From assembly GCA_017311185.1 (NCBI GenBank), contig JAESUZ010002594.1, positions 682,001-746,000 of the forward strand: a stretch of DNA of 64,000 bases, in the 5' to 3' direction. This DNA is from Proteles cristata cristata. Lineage: Eukaryota > Chordata > Mammalia > Carnivora > Hyaenidae. The position numbers were made by a program, and so were the translations under genes. Numbering within the stretch: position 1 is the first letter of the stretch; each line of letters starts with the position of its first letter. The notes under the pieces were generated by a model, which had not been told where the DNA came from, ran no database searches, and saw nothing but the letters and a program-made list of their open reading frames with translations. Below, in pieces: positions 40,795 through 53,246 of the stretch.

Positions 40795-43700
40795 CTAGTT
40801 GTCCCCGCTGCCCCCTTGCCGAGCCCTGATGAACGCCATGCCGTGCGTGCGGAAATGGGTCTTGAGGTTGAGGGGGCTGTCGCAACTCTTGCCACAGACC
40901 TTACAGGTCAGTGGGCCTCCGGACACGGGCAAGGGGGACTCTCCACCCTCTGGATCAGACCTCAGGGCGGGGGGGGCCTCTTCGTCCCCGTCGCCCAGGC
41001 CCAGGGCACTGGCGCTGCCCGCGGCCCGCTTCTTCTTGTGGCTGATGAAGCGGTGCCGGCTCAGGGAGCCCGGGGAGGCAAAGCACAAGCCACAGTCGAG
41101 GCACTGCTGGGCACCACCGTCCACCCTCAGCCCCACCAGGAGGCTCTGCTCCACTGAGCCACTGCTTCGGTAGCGCAGGGGGCCATGGCCTCCTGGGCTG
41201 GGCCCGCCCCTGGGAGACTTGGCTGGAGGCGTCGTGCTGTCAGGCTCCTCACTACAAGAGTCAGAGGACGGGCGGTGCTTCCGTCCTGGCCCCTGGAGAA
41301 AAGAGGAAGGGCAGTAGGCCTCTCCGTCACTGCACACTGTCCCGGCCACCCCCGCCTAGCTTCCTGGGGCCAGGACCGAGGATCCTGCTGTCTTCCAGGC
41401 CCCACGGCCCCGCCGCAGCAGGCTGGGCCTCTGCCTACCTGCGCTCTGGCACCGGGGCCCCGTGCCAGGGTGCTCCCTCGGCCAGGGGACTGGGCCCCGA
41501 GCGGCAAGCCGTGCCGGACCTGGACGTGTTTCTCAAGGATCAGGCGGCTACTGAAGGTGCGTTTTCCCTCTGTGCAATACCTACAAGGGGAGAGTGCGCA
41601 ACGTGGGCACCGGGGAACGGCCCCAAACCAGGGCTCTGACTAGAGGGGAGAGGAGCGGGCGTGGGGGGCTCCCAGAGCAGACCTCAACCTTCAGGTCACT
41701 CGCGACAAGACGTAGGATGGAAGGTACTTAGCAGGGCCGGGGGTATGGGAGGGGAAGGGGACCAGGGGGCAAGCAGCCAGGGGTTACCTGCATGGGTAAA
41801 CTCGCTTGATGCCCTCGTGATTGACCCTGACGTGGCGCCTCAGGCTGGGGGCGGAACAGAAGGAGCGCTCGCACAGGCGACAGGGGAACTTTTTCACTGA
41901 CTGTGGAGAGTGGGCAGCCTCAGAGCCAGGCTCCAGGACGCCACAGCCACGGCCACACACACTGATCCCCGAGGGGGCACCCTGCTCACCTTGCCGTGCT
42001 CCTTCTTCATGTGAGCCACGTACTCGTCTCGCTCAGGGAACCAGGAGTGACAGAGGCCGCAAGTCCAGCCCCCAGGGCCCGCACCCCCACCCTTGACACC
42101 TTTGCTCCCCAGTTCCCGCCGGGGCCGTTTGGTGGGGCGAGGGGGCGACGGGGAGCTGGGCAGTTCTTCCTCTTCTGAGGACGAAGATGATTCCTCAGTA
42201 GGCGCAGCTGCTCCTCCCCGAGACACAGCCAGCTCGTCGGGCTCAGCCTTGGGGGCAGTCGGGGTGCCCACGGCCCCCTTCCCAGCAGTGTCCTCCCCGG
42301 GGCGCCCGGACTGGTGACTATTCTGGGAGAGAGCGACAAGGGGGCAGCGTTGCAGGGGAGGGCCTGGCTTTGGCAGTGGCGCCCTCGGTCCCGGGCCCCA
42401 GGTCACCGCAGCTGAGCACCTCGCCTCGGGCCCCGAACCCCTGTACCTTGAGATGATCCAGCATGGTCCTTTTCTGGGCAAAAAGCAGAGGACAAGACGG
42501 GCACTTAAAGACGCTGACGCGTTGAGGCAGCAGGTGCTGGTCGAAGTGTGAGGAGAGGAGGGGTTTGTGAGTGAAGACCGTGTCACACATGGCGCACTTG
42601 TAGATCATCCTGTGTGGGTGGAGAGGACAGTGCAGACACCCTGCCCGTCAGGGCCCCGCCCCCGCTCCACCCGCCCCGCTCCCTCCCAGGTCTCACTTGG
42701 CCTGCTGCGAGTGGAAGCTGGGGTGCTGGGTGTACAGGTGGGCGTGGGCGCTGGGTGCGGACTTGAAGGCCATGGGGCAGATGGGGCACTTGTGGAAAAC
42801 CTCGCAGTGCGACGTCTGGATGTGGGACTTGATGGAGTTCACACCCCCAAACACCACTGCACAGCTGGGGCACCTGGGAGGCACGGAGCACGGAGGTGAA
42901 GGGGGGTGTCCCCGGCCTGTCCCCCAGCCCTTTCACTCCCGGGAACCACTGGGCTCTGAAGGTCATGGGCAGAGAGCGTGCAGAAGGCAGGGACCCTGCT
43001 CCTTGAGGGAGGTGGCTGTGGAGGGCAGACTGGGGCACACTCTGCTCTGTGGGAGCAAGGCCAAGGCCGACAGATCCCGGACTGAGGGCTTCGCAGGAAA
43101 GACGGGGGCTCCCTGAGAGGCCAGCTGGGCGGCCGGTGCTGGGACCCGTGAGGCCATGGAGTCCCGTGGCCAGAGCGCGGTGGCAGGGGGGCAGGGCAGA
43201 GGCACCTGTATCCCACGCGGCGGGACAAGTGCAAACAGGCATCTCGGAGGTGGGCCTGGAAGTTGGCCTGCAGGAAGTTGCCCCCGCACTCGGGGCACAC
43301 GTGGGGTGGCCGGTTCTTGTGCATGCGCTGGTGCGCGCTGAAGCTGCAGCGGTTGGGGAGCATCATGGGGCAGCTCGGGCACACCTGTCCCGGGGACGGA
43401 AATGAGGCCATGAGGAGTGGCCGGCACCCCCCTCGGCCTCCCCTGCACCCCCAGTACCCGCCCAGAGCCTAGTCTCCCACTCTCCCTCCTCTGGGAGGGC
43501 CGCGAAAGGCCACTCACTGTGCTGTTGGCTCCGGGGCCAGGAGGCCCGAGCTGCTGGAAGTGGGCGGCCATGCCAGCCTTGTCGCGGCACTGCTCCTTAC
43601 ACTCCAGGCAGCGAAAGCACGTGTAGGCCGAAGTGGCAGGGGCGGCAGGGGGCTCGGAAGACAGCGGCAGCACAGGGGCCTCGGCCGTCACAGTGGTAAT

Positions 43701-45623
43701 GGCTACGGCAATGGCCCCGTCGGCCTTGGCCAAGGCGGGCAAGGCCGGGGGTCCGAGGGCAGGCGGGACGGCCAGCAGGGGCGTGATGTCCGGCTGCCCC
43801 ACCATCTGGTCCAGGGCCACGGGCTTCATGACCAGGTGCGAGCACTGCATGACGAGTCCTTTGTCCTTGTGCTCCCGGGCATGTAGCAGCAGGCTGCACT
43901 TGTTGAAGAAGACCAGGCGGCGGGCACAGTGGTTGCAGGTGACCTCGATGCGCATGCTCCGGCGGTCGTAGTGCCGCGCAAGGCTCTTCTCCAGCGAGAA
44001 GGCGTCCCCACACTCCAGGCAGCGGTAGCCCGTCGGGGGCAGGGCCAGCCCGGCCTCAGCCGGCGGGCTCAGGTTGGGCCGGTAGGCAGGCAGCAGGTTC
44101 TTGCTGTTGAGGACCTTGTTGAAGGCCTCTACCAGGCTGGACTGAGTCCGTGAGATCACCGTGCCGCCCCCGGCCCCGGGCCCGGTGGCCGGCTTAGAGG
44201 GCTGCACCATCACCACCGAGGCACCGTTCACCTTCTGGCCCCCGGTCCCCAGGCCTGCCCGCCCCTCGGCCTTGGGCAGGGTTTGGGGCACCAGACCTAG
44301 CACGTTCTTAGCCATGGCCTTAGGGCTGGTGGCCGCAGCCCCGGGCAGCACCACGGCTTTGCGGGCCACGCTGGCCGCCATCAGCATGGCAGTGCTTGCG
44401 TTCTGGATGGTAGCCACGGGCAGCACGGTGCCTTTCAGCCTTGTGCCGTCGCCCAGCTGGACGCTCACTACCTTCGGCCCCTCAGGGGTCGAGGGTGCAG
44501 GGCATAGTTTCAAGAGGCCAGCCTCAGCCAGGAGGGTCCCCTCGGCCAAGGGGGTGGGGGGGTCGGGGTCTGATGGGACCCGGGTTACAGTCCTTGTAAT
44601 GCTCCCACAGGACGTTTTAATAGTCTTGATCCGCACCTTGAGAGGCCTTGAGGAGCTGGCAGAGGCAGGAGAGTCGTTGCTGTCCTCGTCTGCGGCCTCA
44701 GCCCCACTGGAGGGGCTCTGGGGGCTTCCAGGGGAAGACTTGGCCACCGGCCCCTCCTCCTCTTCTTCCTTCAGGGGCTCGCAGCGCAGAATTCTGGGGG
44801 AGGCAGGAGGGCTCTGGGGCCCCGGAGACTGCTCGACCAAGGGCGCCCCAGCACCCTGAGCAGGTGGGGCACCGGTAGGAATGTCCGTGGCCTCGGGGCT
44901 AGAGCCAGAGCCCAGCCTGGCCAGGCCCTGAGGATGCAGGGGGCTGCAGCTGCCTTGCTTCAAGGCCCCCAGTGGTGGAGGAGAACCAGGAGACAGCAAG
45001 GTGGGGCCATTCTCCTGGGACAGCTCAAAGGGCGAGGAGAAAGGAGGCGGGCTCAGGGCCCCTTCCTGAGGTGGGGAGGGTGCTGAGGAAGGGAGGGGGT
45101 CAGGGTGCTCCCCTGGCTCAGGCCCAAAATGAGCAAAAAGGTCCAAAGGCGCTTTGCCTTCCATGGCTTTTTCTTTCCAGGTACCCACACTGGGAGGAGC
45201 TGGAGAGTGGGGTGTACCTGGAAGGGATGACTCAGGGCCCCCAAAACCATTCTGTATCAGACGAGGCCCCACAGACCCTTCCTTAGTCATTCCCCCAGCC
45301 CGGGCCCCCTCCCCTCCTGAACTTCCAGCTGGGGACTCGGGCTGCTCAGGACACACAGTGTTCTTGACAATGACACTGACCGCTGAGATGTCTGGCGGTG
45401 GCAGGTCATCGTCAGAGGCCTGGGCTGGGACTTCAGAGCCATCCCCGGTTGATGCCACCACCACCTCTCCAGAGTCACCTCCTACACTGGGTTCCGGCTT
45501 CCCTGAGCCTCCAGGCCCCTCATTTTCCTCTGGCCCAGAGTGGATGGCTTCGTTTGCATCGATGTCGGGGATGTCAAAGGCAGCAAGGAGGTCGTCGAAA
45601 TCAGGCGTCTTCATGTCCCCCAT
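40795..45623 (-). CDS. ZNF687: ZNF687, C2H2 zinc-finger protein, complete
   Basis: Nuclear transcription cofactor; with ZNF592 and ZMYND8 it forms the Z3-type complex. Exons in transcription order: 45623-43518 (plus 17 nt of leader to 45640), 43384-43206, 42873-42697, 42609-42447, 42322-41990, 41900-41788, 41580-41439, 41292-40795. They total 3711 nt, 1236 residues plus stop; human has 1237 as I recall. The N-terminus [22 protein letters not shown] is followed by a long Pro/Ser/Glu-rich region to about residue 525. Then come about a dozen C2H2-type fingers: [10 protein letters not shown] near 532, [79 protein letters not shown] and [10 protein letters not shown] among them. An acidic-serine run and KRPRRE lie before WTCGLC. 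Phases all agree. Confidence 0.98.
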
Positions 45624-46866
45624 GGCAGCAGGTCCCAGACCTGGTGAAAAGAGAAAAAAGGAGAAACTGAGCCCTCCAGAGGCAGGAACCCTGGCCCTCC
45701 TCCCTGGAGCTCTCCATATTTATCCTCTCGGGGCCCGCGCACAAGATGACCTGGGGACACCTTGCTAATCCTAGAGCTGGCCGAGGCACCTGGTTTGGCA
45801 AACCCTAAAACTGAAAGGGAGGGAGCGTGCGCACTCCAGGGAAGACAGAGATCCAGAAAACGCAGAAGAAAAGGCACTTCTCCAAAATACACCTGAGAGA
45901 CAAGGGTCCTAGAGACGGAGCAGTTCAGTGAACATCTTGGTTGAAACTGCCTCAGCCCCTCCTGTGCCCCGCACAGAACCAACCAATACCACTATAAAGG
46001 AGGACGGTGTACACGGCGCTCTGGCTCATTCATGGCAGCAGGGTACCCATTCATAATTTCTCCACGGGTCCTCTGGGGGTCCACAGAGATATGAAAGGTC
46101 ATGTGTACAAAGGGACAGTGACTTTGGCCAAGATGCAAGAAATGATTCTAGTTCCGGCTTTATCAACGGCCTGATGCCCACTGCCTTACTTTTGAAAAGG
46201 GGACCAAGTACTCTATACATTACAGGGTGATTCTCAGCACGACAGGAATCATAACCCTGAGAGTCAGACCCCAGAATAGGGTTTATCACTACAGCTGGGA
46301 CAAACAAAGGCGTGTCTGGTCAAGGAGGAGATAGGGAGGACTAAGCACCCGGAATCCAGGGCTGGGGGTCAGAGACAAGAGTCAGGGGTTAAGTGTGGGG
46401 ACGTGGGGTCATCACCAGCACCTGGAGACCTAGTTTGGTTAACAAGGAGAAGTGGACTCAGGGAAATCACCCAAGAGACCAAGACAGAAAGAATAAGACA
46501 CAGGAACAGAAAGAGACAAAGAGAAGGGACTGAGGGGAAAACCATGACGGTGCCCTGGTCACAAGGGCCCCAGCCTAGGGCTCTCCTGTCACAAACACCT
46601 GCTGCTAGCTCACCTGCCTTCCCCAGAGTGCCTCTGCCCTCCCGTGGCCCTCCCTGCGCCAGCCCCTCCTCCCATCCACCCTTCCCAGATCTTGCTCTCT
46701 CAGGGCCAAACCTCCAGAGAAACTCACCCAGCGCAGCTGCCACCGAGGGGACAAGCCAAGCCCCCTCGCTCCTGTCATTTCTGCTCTGGGCTCCTAACTC
46801 ATACTCCTCCTCTTTTCATTTTCCCTTGGCAACACCAGTCCAGGAAGTGTCGCCCAACCCCAACCT

Positions 46867-46908
<42 letters not shown>

Positions 46909-48595
46909 CCTCATGTGGCACTAAACCAACAAGCAGGGTAGCCTAGGGCTTGTGGAGGATCCAGCTCTGTTCCTCCCCAGTTTCTCCCCGCAACTGTTTC
47001 CATATCTAGGAGGAAGAAACTGAAGAAGTCTCTGCCCTTACACATTCTCTGCCCGGGATGCAAGCATTTCCCAGGGCCAGTTCTCTCACCTCCTGCCGGC
47101 CTTTAGCCCGAGAAACCCGAGACAGTCCCAGCAGGTGGCAGCCAGCAACGCTGGGACGAAGGTACGGTAAGAGGAAGAGGGTACCAACTAGAGAAGGAAA
47201 GGGAAGTTTCCCCCTCACTCCCGCCGACTGGATGTGCCGGTCTGTGGGTTCACACAAAGCCCTCCATCCCTCGCCTCTGCCCTGAGCGGGGTAACGGCAG
47301 CCCTCCGCTGCCTGGCTCTCTCCCCTGCGGGAGAAACCCGAGCCACCTTCCACCCCGGCCACCAGAAAAGCGGGCTGCCGAAGCACAGCTCAGTGGGACT
47401 ATGAGAAAACATCTGCCCACTCGCCCTCCCCAAGCAACTCCCCCTTTGGCGTCCAAGTGACTTAGAGGTCATGCGATAGCCAGCAACGGACAGTCCACCA
47501 GGCAGCGGGAGCTCAAGGCCAAAGAGACTCCCCCCACCCCAGCGCCGAGGCCTCTTCTGCGGCTGCTGTGCCCGGACTCTTGGGCTCCGGCCCTCCACCC
47601 CCGCCCCCCTTCCCTCTGTTCTTCCCCAAAAGCCAAAGGAAGGGGCTGAACAGGAAGAGGGTGAAGCGGCCCGGGTCGGGAAGGGGCTCCGCTGCCCTTT
47701 CCCTGGCCCGGGGCCTGCAGCGCAGAGGAGGGCGAGGGGCCGGCGGCCGGGGGCGATTAGGCTGCCGCCAAGCCGGGCAGCGAGTGGAATTAAGTCCCTG
47801 CCATCTGCCGAGGGCCGGCGCGGGGAGCGTGTCCGGGGCTGCGAGGAGGGGGCGGGGTGTAGAGAGGAGAAGCCGCAGGGGAAACTGAGGCGCACCGCGC
47901 TTCTCGCTCGCACCGGCGCGAGAAAGGGAAGAACGGGCCCCAGCCAGGCCAGGCCCCATGGGATCCGCGGTGCCGCACCTCCCGGCCCCGGACTTCATGC
48001 GAGTAGGGAAGGCGCGTGCAAAGAGAGGAGCGGGGAGGGCACGGTCTTTGCGTGACTCGCAGCTCTCCGAACGGGGTCCGTCCCAACTCCGACCTCCTCC
48101 CCCCGTCCCGCAGACTCCCGAGGATCCCTCGAGACGCGAGCGATCCGAAGGCGCGCGGCGGCCCGGGGCGCGAGCCTGAGTCCCGCCCGGGCCCGGACGC
48201 TGACCCGAGCCCAGTCGGGGTGCAGGCTCGGCTCCGGCCAGGCCCCGCTCCCCCGCCCCCGCCCCCGGACACGGACACCATTTTAGGTCGCGACATCCCG
48301 CAGCCTCCAGTCACCGGGCCGCGCTTCGGACGCCTCTTGGGCTCGGGGCGCCTGGACTTTGGGGACCCCAACCCTCCCTCCACGTTTACCCGGCAAGGGG
48401 GCTGTGCTTTCAACAGGCTGGGAGTTTCGTCCATCCGCCTAAAGGGATGGAGGCGACTGCGGGGCCTCCTAGAAGCCGCCCCAGGGGGGCGGCGCGGAGA
48501 AGGGGGTAGTTGACCAAGTGGGGGAGGGGCGGGGGTATTTACCCGCCCCCCCCGGGGGCGGGGCTAAGGGCGGGTATTACCCCCGGTATGCTTAC
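45624..48595 (-). other. ZNF687: ZNF687 5' leader end and intron 1
   Basis: The acceptor TCTTTTCACCAG lies 17 nt before the ATG. The donor AACAA|GTAAGC at 48596/48595 is the best upstream partner. The intron holds a (CA)n run at about 46869-46906 and becomes CpG-rich above 47.5 kb. No SINE is seen in it. Confidence 0.65.
46869..46906. repeat. (CA)n microsatellite
   Basis: About 18 CA units, uninterrupted, in ZNF687 intron 1. Confidence 0.95.
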
Positions 48596-48750
48596 TTGTT
48601 CCGCTCCAAGTGCGGGCCGAGACCCAGCGGTCTCTCCCCTGCTCCCGCCGCCACAGCCGCCGCCGCCGCCGCCCTCCCCGCGGCCGCCGCTACTTCCTGC
48701 TTCTCTCCCGTTCAGCCTCCCCCTCCTTCAGCTCCCTCCGCGTTCCAGGT
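48596..48750 (-). other. ZNF687: ZNF687 non-coding exon 1 (5' end approximate)
   Basis: CpG-dense stretch with CCG repeats and ETS-like GGAAG motifs on the - strand, ending in the donor AACAA|GTAAGC. The upstream limit is a guess from the CCAAT-box spacing. Confidence 0.5.
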
Positions 48751-49100
48751 CTGGGCAGCCCGCTTCCGCACTCGTCATTGGCTCACACTCCCGTCGTTCA
48801 GCACTGCGCCCCTCCCAGCCCCGCACTGGGTTGGCCTTAAGTACTGCCGCTCGGAACTAGCCCCTCACAGTCCTCCCAGCCTCATTGGGCAAGGAGCCTA
48901 GTCCTTCTGAAGATGCCTCTCCCCATTGGTTGCGCCTGGCCCACCTGCCCCATCGGGGCATCTCAAAAATGACTGGCTTCTGCTACAGTCGCTTAGAAAG
49001 AAGCCAATCTGATCCCCTGCCTTCCCTCTGGAGGCGGTGACTATCCCAGGTGCGTCTCCGCCCCCTCACTCCCTATTGGCCACAATCCTTGAAGCCTGCA
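48700..49100 (-). promoter_or_regulatory. ZNF687: ZNF687 promoter with four CCAAT boxes
   Basis: ATTGG (CCAAT on the - strand) occurs at 48777-48781, 48884-48888, 48925-48929 and 49075-49079, within a GC-rich, TATA-less region. This is a typical NF-Y promoter layout. Confidence 0.6.
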
Positions 49101-49379
49101 GTTCACTTATGCAAATTAAAAGAACTCTCAGCTTCTATTTGGTGGGTACTTTGAGGAGAACCTGGCTGACTCCGAACGAAGCCCGGATGCGTGGATCCGT
49201 TTGCTGTGCCTTCTCACGCTAAACCCCAGTGTCAGTCATGTCGTGCCGAAGTCACAAAATGGGACGTTACCCAAAACATTACGTCATCTGGTTGACCAGT
49301 TCCTTGCAGTCTTCCTACTGTCTAAATCGTCATATAACCTGCATGGATGGGGTTCTCGCGCGGGCCAGCTCCTGGGCGA

Positions 49380-49960
49380 TGGCGTTACCCCTACCTTCTC
49401 CCTCTGCAGGAGCGCTTGCAGTGGGGGCGGGATTAGTTACGAGTGTGGAAGGAACCTGCACCAGGAGCCCGGGACGGCTTTGCAGACCGGAAGTGGAGGA
49501 GAGGTGACGTTAGAGTGCTGGCGTGGCCTGAGCCATTCCGAAAGGGATCTTAAAGCGGCAAGCTGGTAGGCTTCCTGAGCACGGGGACTGGATGGGACCG
49601 ACCCTCGCTTCTATTTCCCATTTTAGGGCTCTCCTTTTCCCCGCCCCCGGCACGGGGTGGGGGTGGAGTCGAAGCCGGTTTTCCCGCGCTTTGTTGCCAC
49701 GCCCCCGGAGGCGGGAGAAGGGGTGGGGATCCTCGGAAAATGAGTTGCCCACATATTCATAACACAGACGCAAGCCCCTCATGCCGCCTGGCGCGCCGCT
49801 GCCCGGCCCGCGGGCCTCCGCAGGCTGTCGGGTCCGCAGCAGCTCACCGCCGGGACCTGACTTTTAAACGTGGTTCTGGTACCCTGCGCAGGAGTCACTG
49901 GACCTCGGGACCTAGGACTTTCCGACGCGCGCGCCTTGAGGCTTTACATGGGTAATAGCG
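49380..49960. promoter_or_regulatory. Second CpG-rich promoter-like block
   Basis: CpG-dense, with CCGGAAGTGG (ETS) at about 49489, GTGACGTTAG near 49503, GC boxes at about 49640 and 49690, and dense CGCGCG strings near 49785-49935. It lies about 0.7-1.2 kb upstream of ZNF687 and could start a divergent + strand non-coding RNA. Human has an antisense RNA at ZNF687, which fits but does not prove this. Confidence 0.35.
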
Positions 49961-50044
49961 ACCGTATTGAGATGCCAATCAGAGCCTCCGGGTGGAAATC
50001 TTCGCGCCACCACCGTGGAAATATGTGGTTCCCACCAGCAAGCC

Positions 50045-50165
50045 GCTCTACCTCCCTGCACCGGTTTTCTCATGGATAAAACGGGGACTATAATACCCAC
50101 CGACATGATTGTTTTTGTAAGGATTAAACGCGTTCAGAACATAAAAGTGCTTTGCAAAGCGATGG
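50045..50165 (+). repeat. MIR, sense
   Basis: Core string ggttttctcatggataaaac then ttttgtaaggattaaacgcg matches the MIR core. Confidence 0.75.
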
Positions 50166-50324
50166 GCAAATGGAATTACTGCTCCCCCGCCGGCCGCCTC
50201 CCTTGTGGAGGTTTGCCCGCAGTTACTCCAGCTCACGGGCTTCTTCCATCTCGGAACCACGAACTGGAGAAGCTCCTGGATGTGGCCAGACGGCATTCCA
50301 TTCCCACCGATTCTTCCCGCGTGG

Positions 50325-50535
50325 AATAATAATTACTACTGATGCACACGTACTATGTGTGGGACCTATTATAAGAACTTTATATATATTAACTTACATA
50401 ATCCTTACCGCAGCAGCGTGAGGGAGGTACTATTATTATCTCCATTTTACGGGGGAGGAAACTGCGGCACAGACAGGTTAAGTTAGGTCCCTTAGCCGAG
50501 GTCAAAGGCAGTGGAGTTGAAAGTCCTAAGGGTCT
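50325..50535 (-). repeat. MIR, antisense
   Basis: Phrases attattatctccattttacg, gaggaaactgcggcacagac and taacttacataatccttacc are the reverse of the MIR core. Confidence 0.85.
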
Positions 50536-50638
50536 AGAAAGCTGAACACTTTCATAGATTCCCTTGCGGAGGGCTGTGAATACAAGTTTGTTCTTCAATT
50601 AGACGCACTAGTCACTCACTTAAGAAATATTTTAACTC

Positions 50639-50862
50639 AGGGGCGCCTGGGTGGTTCAGTCGGTTAAGTGTCCGACTTTGGCTGAGGCCATGATCTCAGA
50701 GTTGGTGGGTTCCAACCCCACTTTGGGCTCTGTGCTGACAGCTCAGAGTCTGGAGCCTGCCAGCCCAGAGCCTGCTTCGGATTCTCTGCCTCTCTCCTGC
50801 CTCTGCTCTGTCTCTGTCTCTCAAAAATGAATAAATGTTAAAAACATTTTTAATTAAAAAAA
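50639..50862 (+). mobile_element. SINEC, first of two at one target
   Basis: Head ggggcgcctgggtggttcag; A/T tail. The target string AGAAATATTTTAACTC at 50623-50638 recurs, diverged, at 50863-50878 and again at 51087-51102. Confidence 0.93.
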
Positions 50863-50880
50863 CAAATATTTTTAATTATA

Positions 50881-51086
50881 AAAAAAAGTTTAATGTTAAT
50901 TTTTGAGAAAGAGACAGTGCTAGCCAGGGAGGAGCAGAAAGAGAGAGAGGGAGACAGAGAATCCAAGACAGGCTCCAGGCTCCGAGTTATCAGCACAGAG
51001 CCTGATGGAGGGCTCAAACCCATGAACTGTGAGATCATGACCTGAGCTGATGTTGTGCCTAACCGACTGAGTCCTCCAAGCACCCC
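50881..51086 (-). mobile_element. SINEC, second of two at one target
   Basis: Antisense copy ending in gtcctccaagcacccc, followed by the third copy of the target string (51087-51102). Confidence 0.92.
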
Positions 51087-51299
51087 AGAAATATTTTAAT
51101 TCGACTAATGCTTGAGCATCATCTAGGAGTAAAATAATGTTATGGGCACTGAGGATACAACAGTAAACAAAGCAGACAGGTATCCCTGGCCTTCTGAAAC
51201 ATACGGAGAAGACAAACAATAAATATGGTAAATAAGTAAGATAAATAGAAGCATGTTAGAGTCTATAACTGCCAGGAGAAAAATTAAGCAAGGCTATTA

Positions 51300-51740
51300 A
51301 GCCATGAAAAGAAATGCAAGAAGCTTAAATGCATATTCTAAGTAAAAGAAGTCACTGGAAAGTCTATATACTGTATGATTCCAACTCTGTGACATTCTGG
51401 AAAAGACAAAACTGAGGAAGCAGTAAAAAGATCAGGAATTGCCAGGTGTTCAGGTGGAGGAAGAAATGACTTGGTGGAACTCAGTGGATTTTTAGGTGGT
51501 GAAACTATTCTCTGTGATACTGTTATGGTGGGTCCATGATATCATACGTGTGTCAAAAGCCCTACTGTAAACTATGGACTTTAGTTAATATATCAATATT
51601 AGCTCATTAACTGTAACAGATGTACCACACTAATACAAGATGTTAGTGATTGGGAAAACTAGGGAGAAGGAAGTATAAGTAAACCTAAAACTGCTCTAAG
51701 AAATACTTTGTTAATCTTTCTTTAATGTAAAAAAATAAAG
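51300..51740 (+). mobile_element. L1 3' end, old (L1ME-like)
   Basis: Contains aaactatggactttagttaa, gtaacagatgtaccacacta and acctaaaactgctctaagaa, characteristic of L1ME-type 3' ends, then an A-rich tail. Confidence 0.75.
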
Positions 51741-51750
51741 CAGGAGGAGG

Positions 51751-51880
51751 GGGGCGCCTCGGTGGCTCAGTTGGCTAAGCATCTGACTCTTAGCTCATCT
51801 TGATCTCAGGGTCGTGAGATCAAGCCCCACGTTGGACTCTGCACTGGGTATGAAGCCTACGTAAAAAAAATAAAAGATAA
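51751..51880 (+). mobile_element. SINEC element, short form
   Basis: Head ggggcgcctcggtggctcag directly after the L1 tail; ends in ACGTAAAAAAAATAAAAG. It lacks the long CT-rich region. Confidence 0.85.
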
Positions 51881-52189
51881 ATGAGGCATGGAAGGTGGAC
51901 AGGAAGTGTGGGGGGATTGCAATGGCCTTTCTGAGAAGGTGGCATTCAAGTAAAGGCTGAAAATTGGTGAGTGAGCCATGCAGCTACCTGCATAGCTATC
52001 TGTGAGAACATTCCAGAAAGAGGGAACAAATACAAGATCTTGAGGTGGGAGCATGCTTCAGAGGCATAGGGGTGGGATGAGCCGGTCCAGGCCACCAGAT
52101 GCTTTTGGAAGGACTTTGGTGTTGTCTCAGAGTGGGATGGGAAGGAAATAGGACACAGTGGCCTGACTTACTTTTTAAAAGGGGTGAGC

Positions 52190-53175
52190 GTGCAGGGAAA
52201 TGCAAATCAAAACCACAATAAGGTATCACCTTATGCTTGTCACAATGACTAAAATAAAACACACAAAAAACAAGTGTTTGCACAGATGTGGAGAAAGGGG
52301 AACCCTCATGCACTGTTGGTGAGAATGCAGACTGGCACAGCCACTGTGGAAGACAGTGTGGAGATTCCTCAAAAAATTAGAACTACCCTATGAGCCAGTA
52401 ATTGCACTACTGGGTATTTACCCAAAGAATACAAAAACACTAATTCAAAGGAATACATGTGCCCCTATGTTTATTGTAGCATTATTTACAATAACCTAAT
52501 TATGGAAGCAACCTAAATATCCATTGATACATGAATGGGTAAAGATGGGAGGGAGGGAGATAGATAGATAGACAGATCATGGAATTACTCAGTCATATAA
52601 AAGAATGAAATCTTGTCATTTGCAACTACATGGATGCAACTAGAGAGTATAATGCTAACTGGGATACATCAGTCGGAGAAAGACAAATACCATATGATTT
52701 CACTCATGGAGAATTTAGGAAACAAAACAAAACAAAACAAAAAAAAGATAAAAAGGAGACAAGCCGAAAAACAGACTCTTAACTATAGAGAACAAACTGA
52801 TGGTTACCAGGGGCGCCTGGGGGGCTCAGTCGGTTAAGCACCCAACTCTTGATCTTGGCTCAGGTCATGATCACACCGTTCGTAAGATTCAAACCCACAT
52901 GGGGCTCTACACTTACAGCATGGAGCCTACTTGAGATTCTCTGTCTTTCCATCCTCTCTCTCTCAAAATAAGTAAATAAACTTTAAAAATAAAAACAACA
53001 ACAACTGATGATTACCAGAGGGAAGGTGGGTGGGGGGATGGGTGAAATAGATGAAGAGGATTAAGAGTACACTTACCATGATGAGCAATGGAATTGGTGA
53101 ACTATTATATTGTACACCTGAAACAAATATAACACTGTATGTTAATTACACTAGAATTAAAATTTTTTAAAGGAG
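52190..53175 (+). mobile_element. L1 3' fragment, carnivore type
   Basis: End of ORF2 and 3' UTR of an L1 (gaatgcagactggcacagcc, aattgcactactgggtattt, cacttggat-like end, attgtacacctgaaac, poly-A). 5'-truncated, with stop codons. A SINE at 52811-53000 splits the 3' UTR; a (GATA)n-like run lies near 52557. Confidence 0.88.
52811..53000 (+). mobile_element. SINEC inserted in the L1 3' UTR
   Basis: Head gggcgcctggggggctcagt. The L1 string AACTGATGG/ATTACCAG is duplicated on both sides (ends 52810 and 53018), so it landed after the L1. Confidence 0.93.
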
Positions 53176-53246
53176 AAAAATCTGTCTAAATAAATACAAC
53201 ACCTTTAAAAACAAAGTTGGATGTGGGGTATGAGAAAAAGAAAGAA

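Noticed and set aside
42963..43517. Extension of the first large ZNF687 ORF past residue 702 (886-codon frame).
   Set aside because: The donor ACA|GTGAGT at 43518/43517 ends the exon; the next exon supplies VCPSCPMML. The extra frame is intron read-through.
45154..45768. 204-codon + strand ORF and other + strand ORFs over 41-45.7 kb.
   Set aside because: Shadows of the GC-rich ZNF687 exons in the opposite strand.
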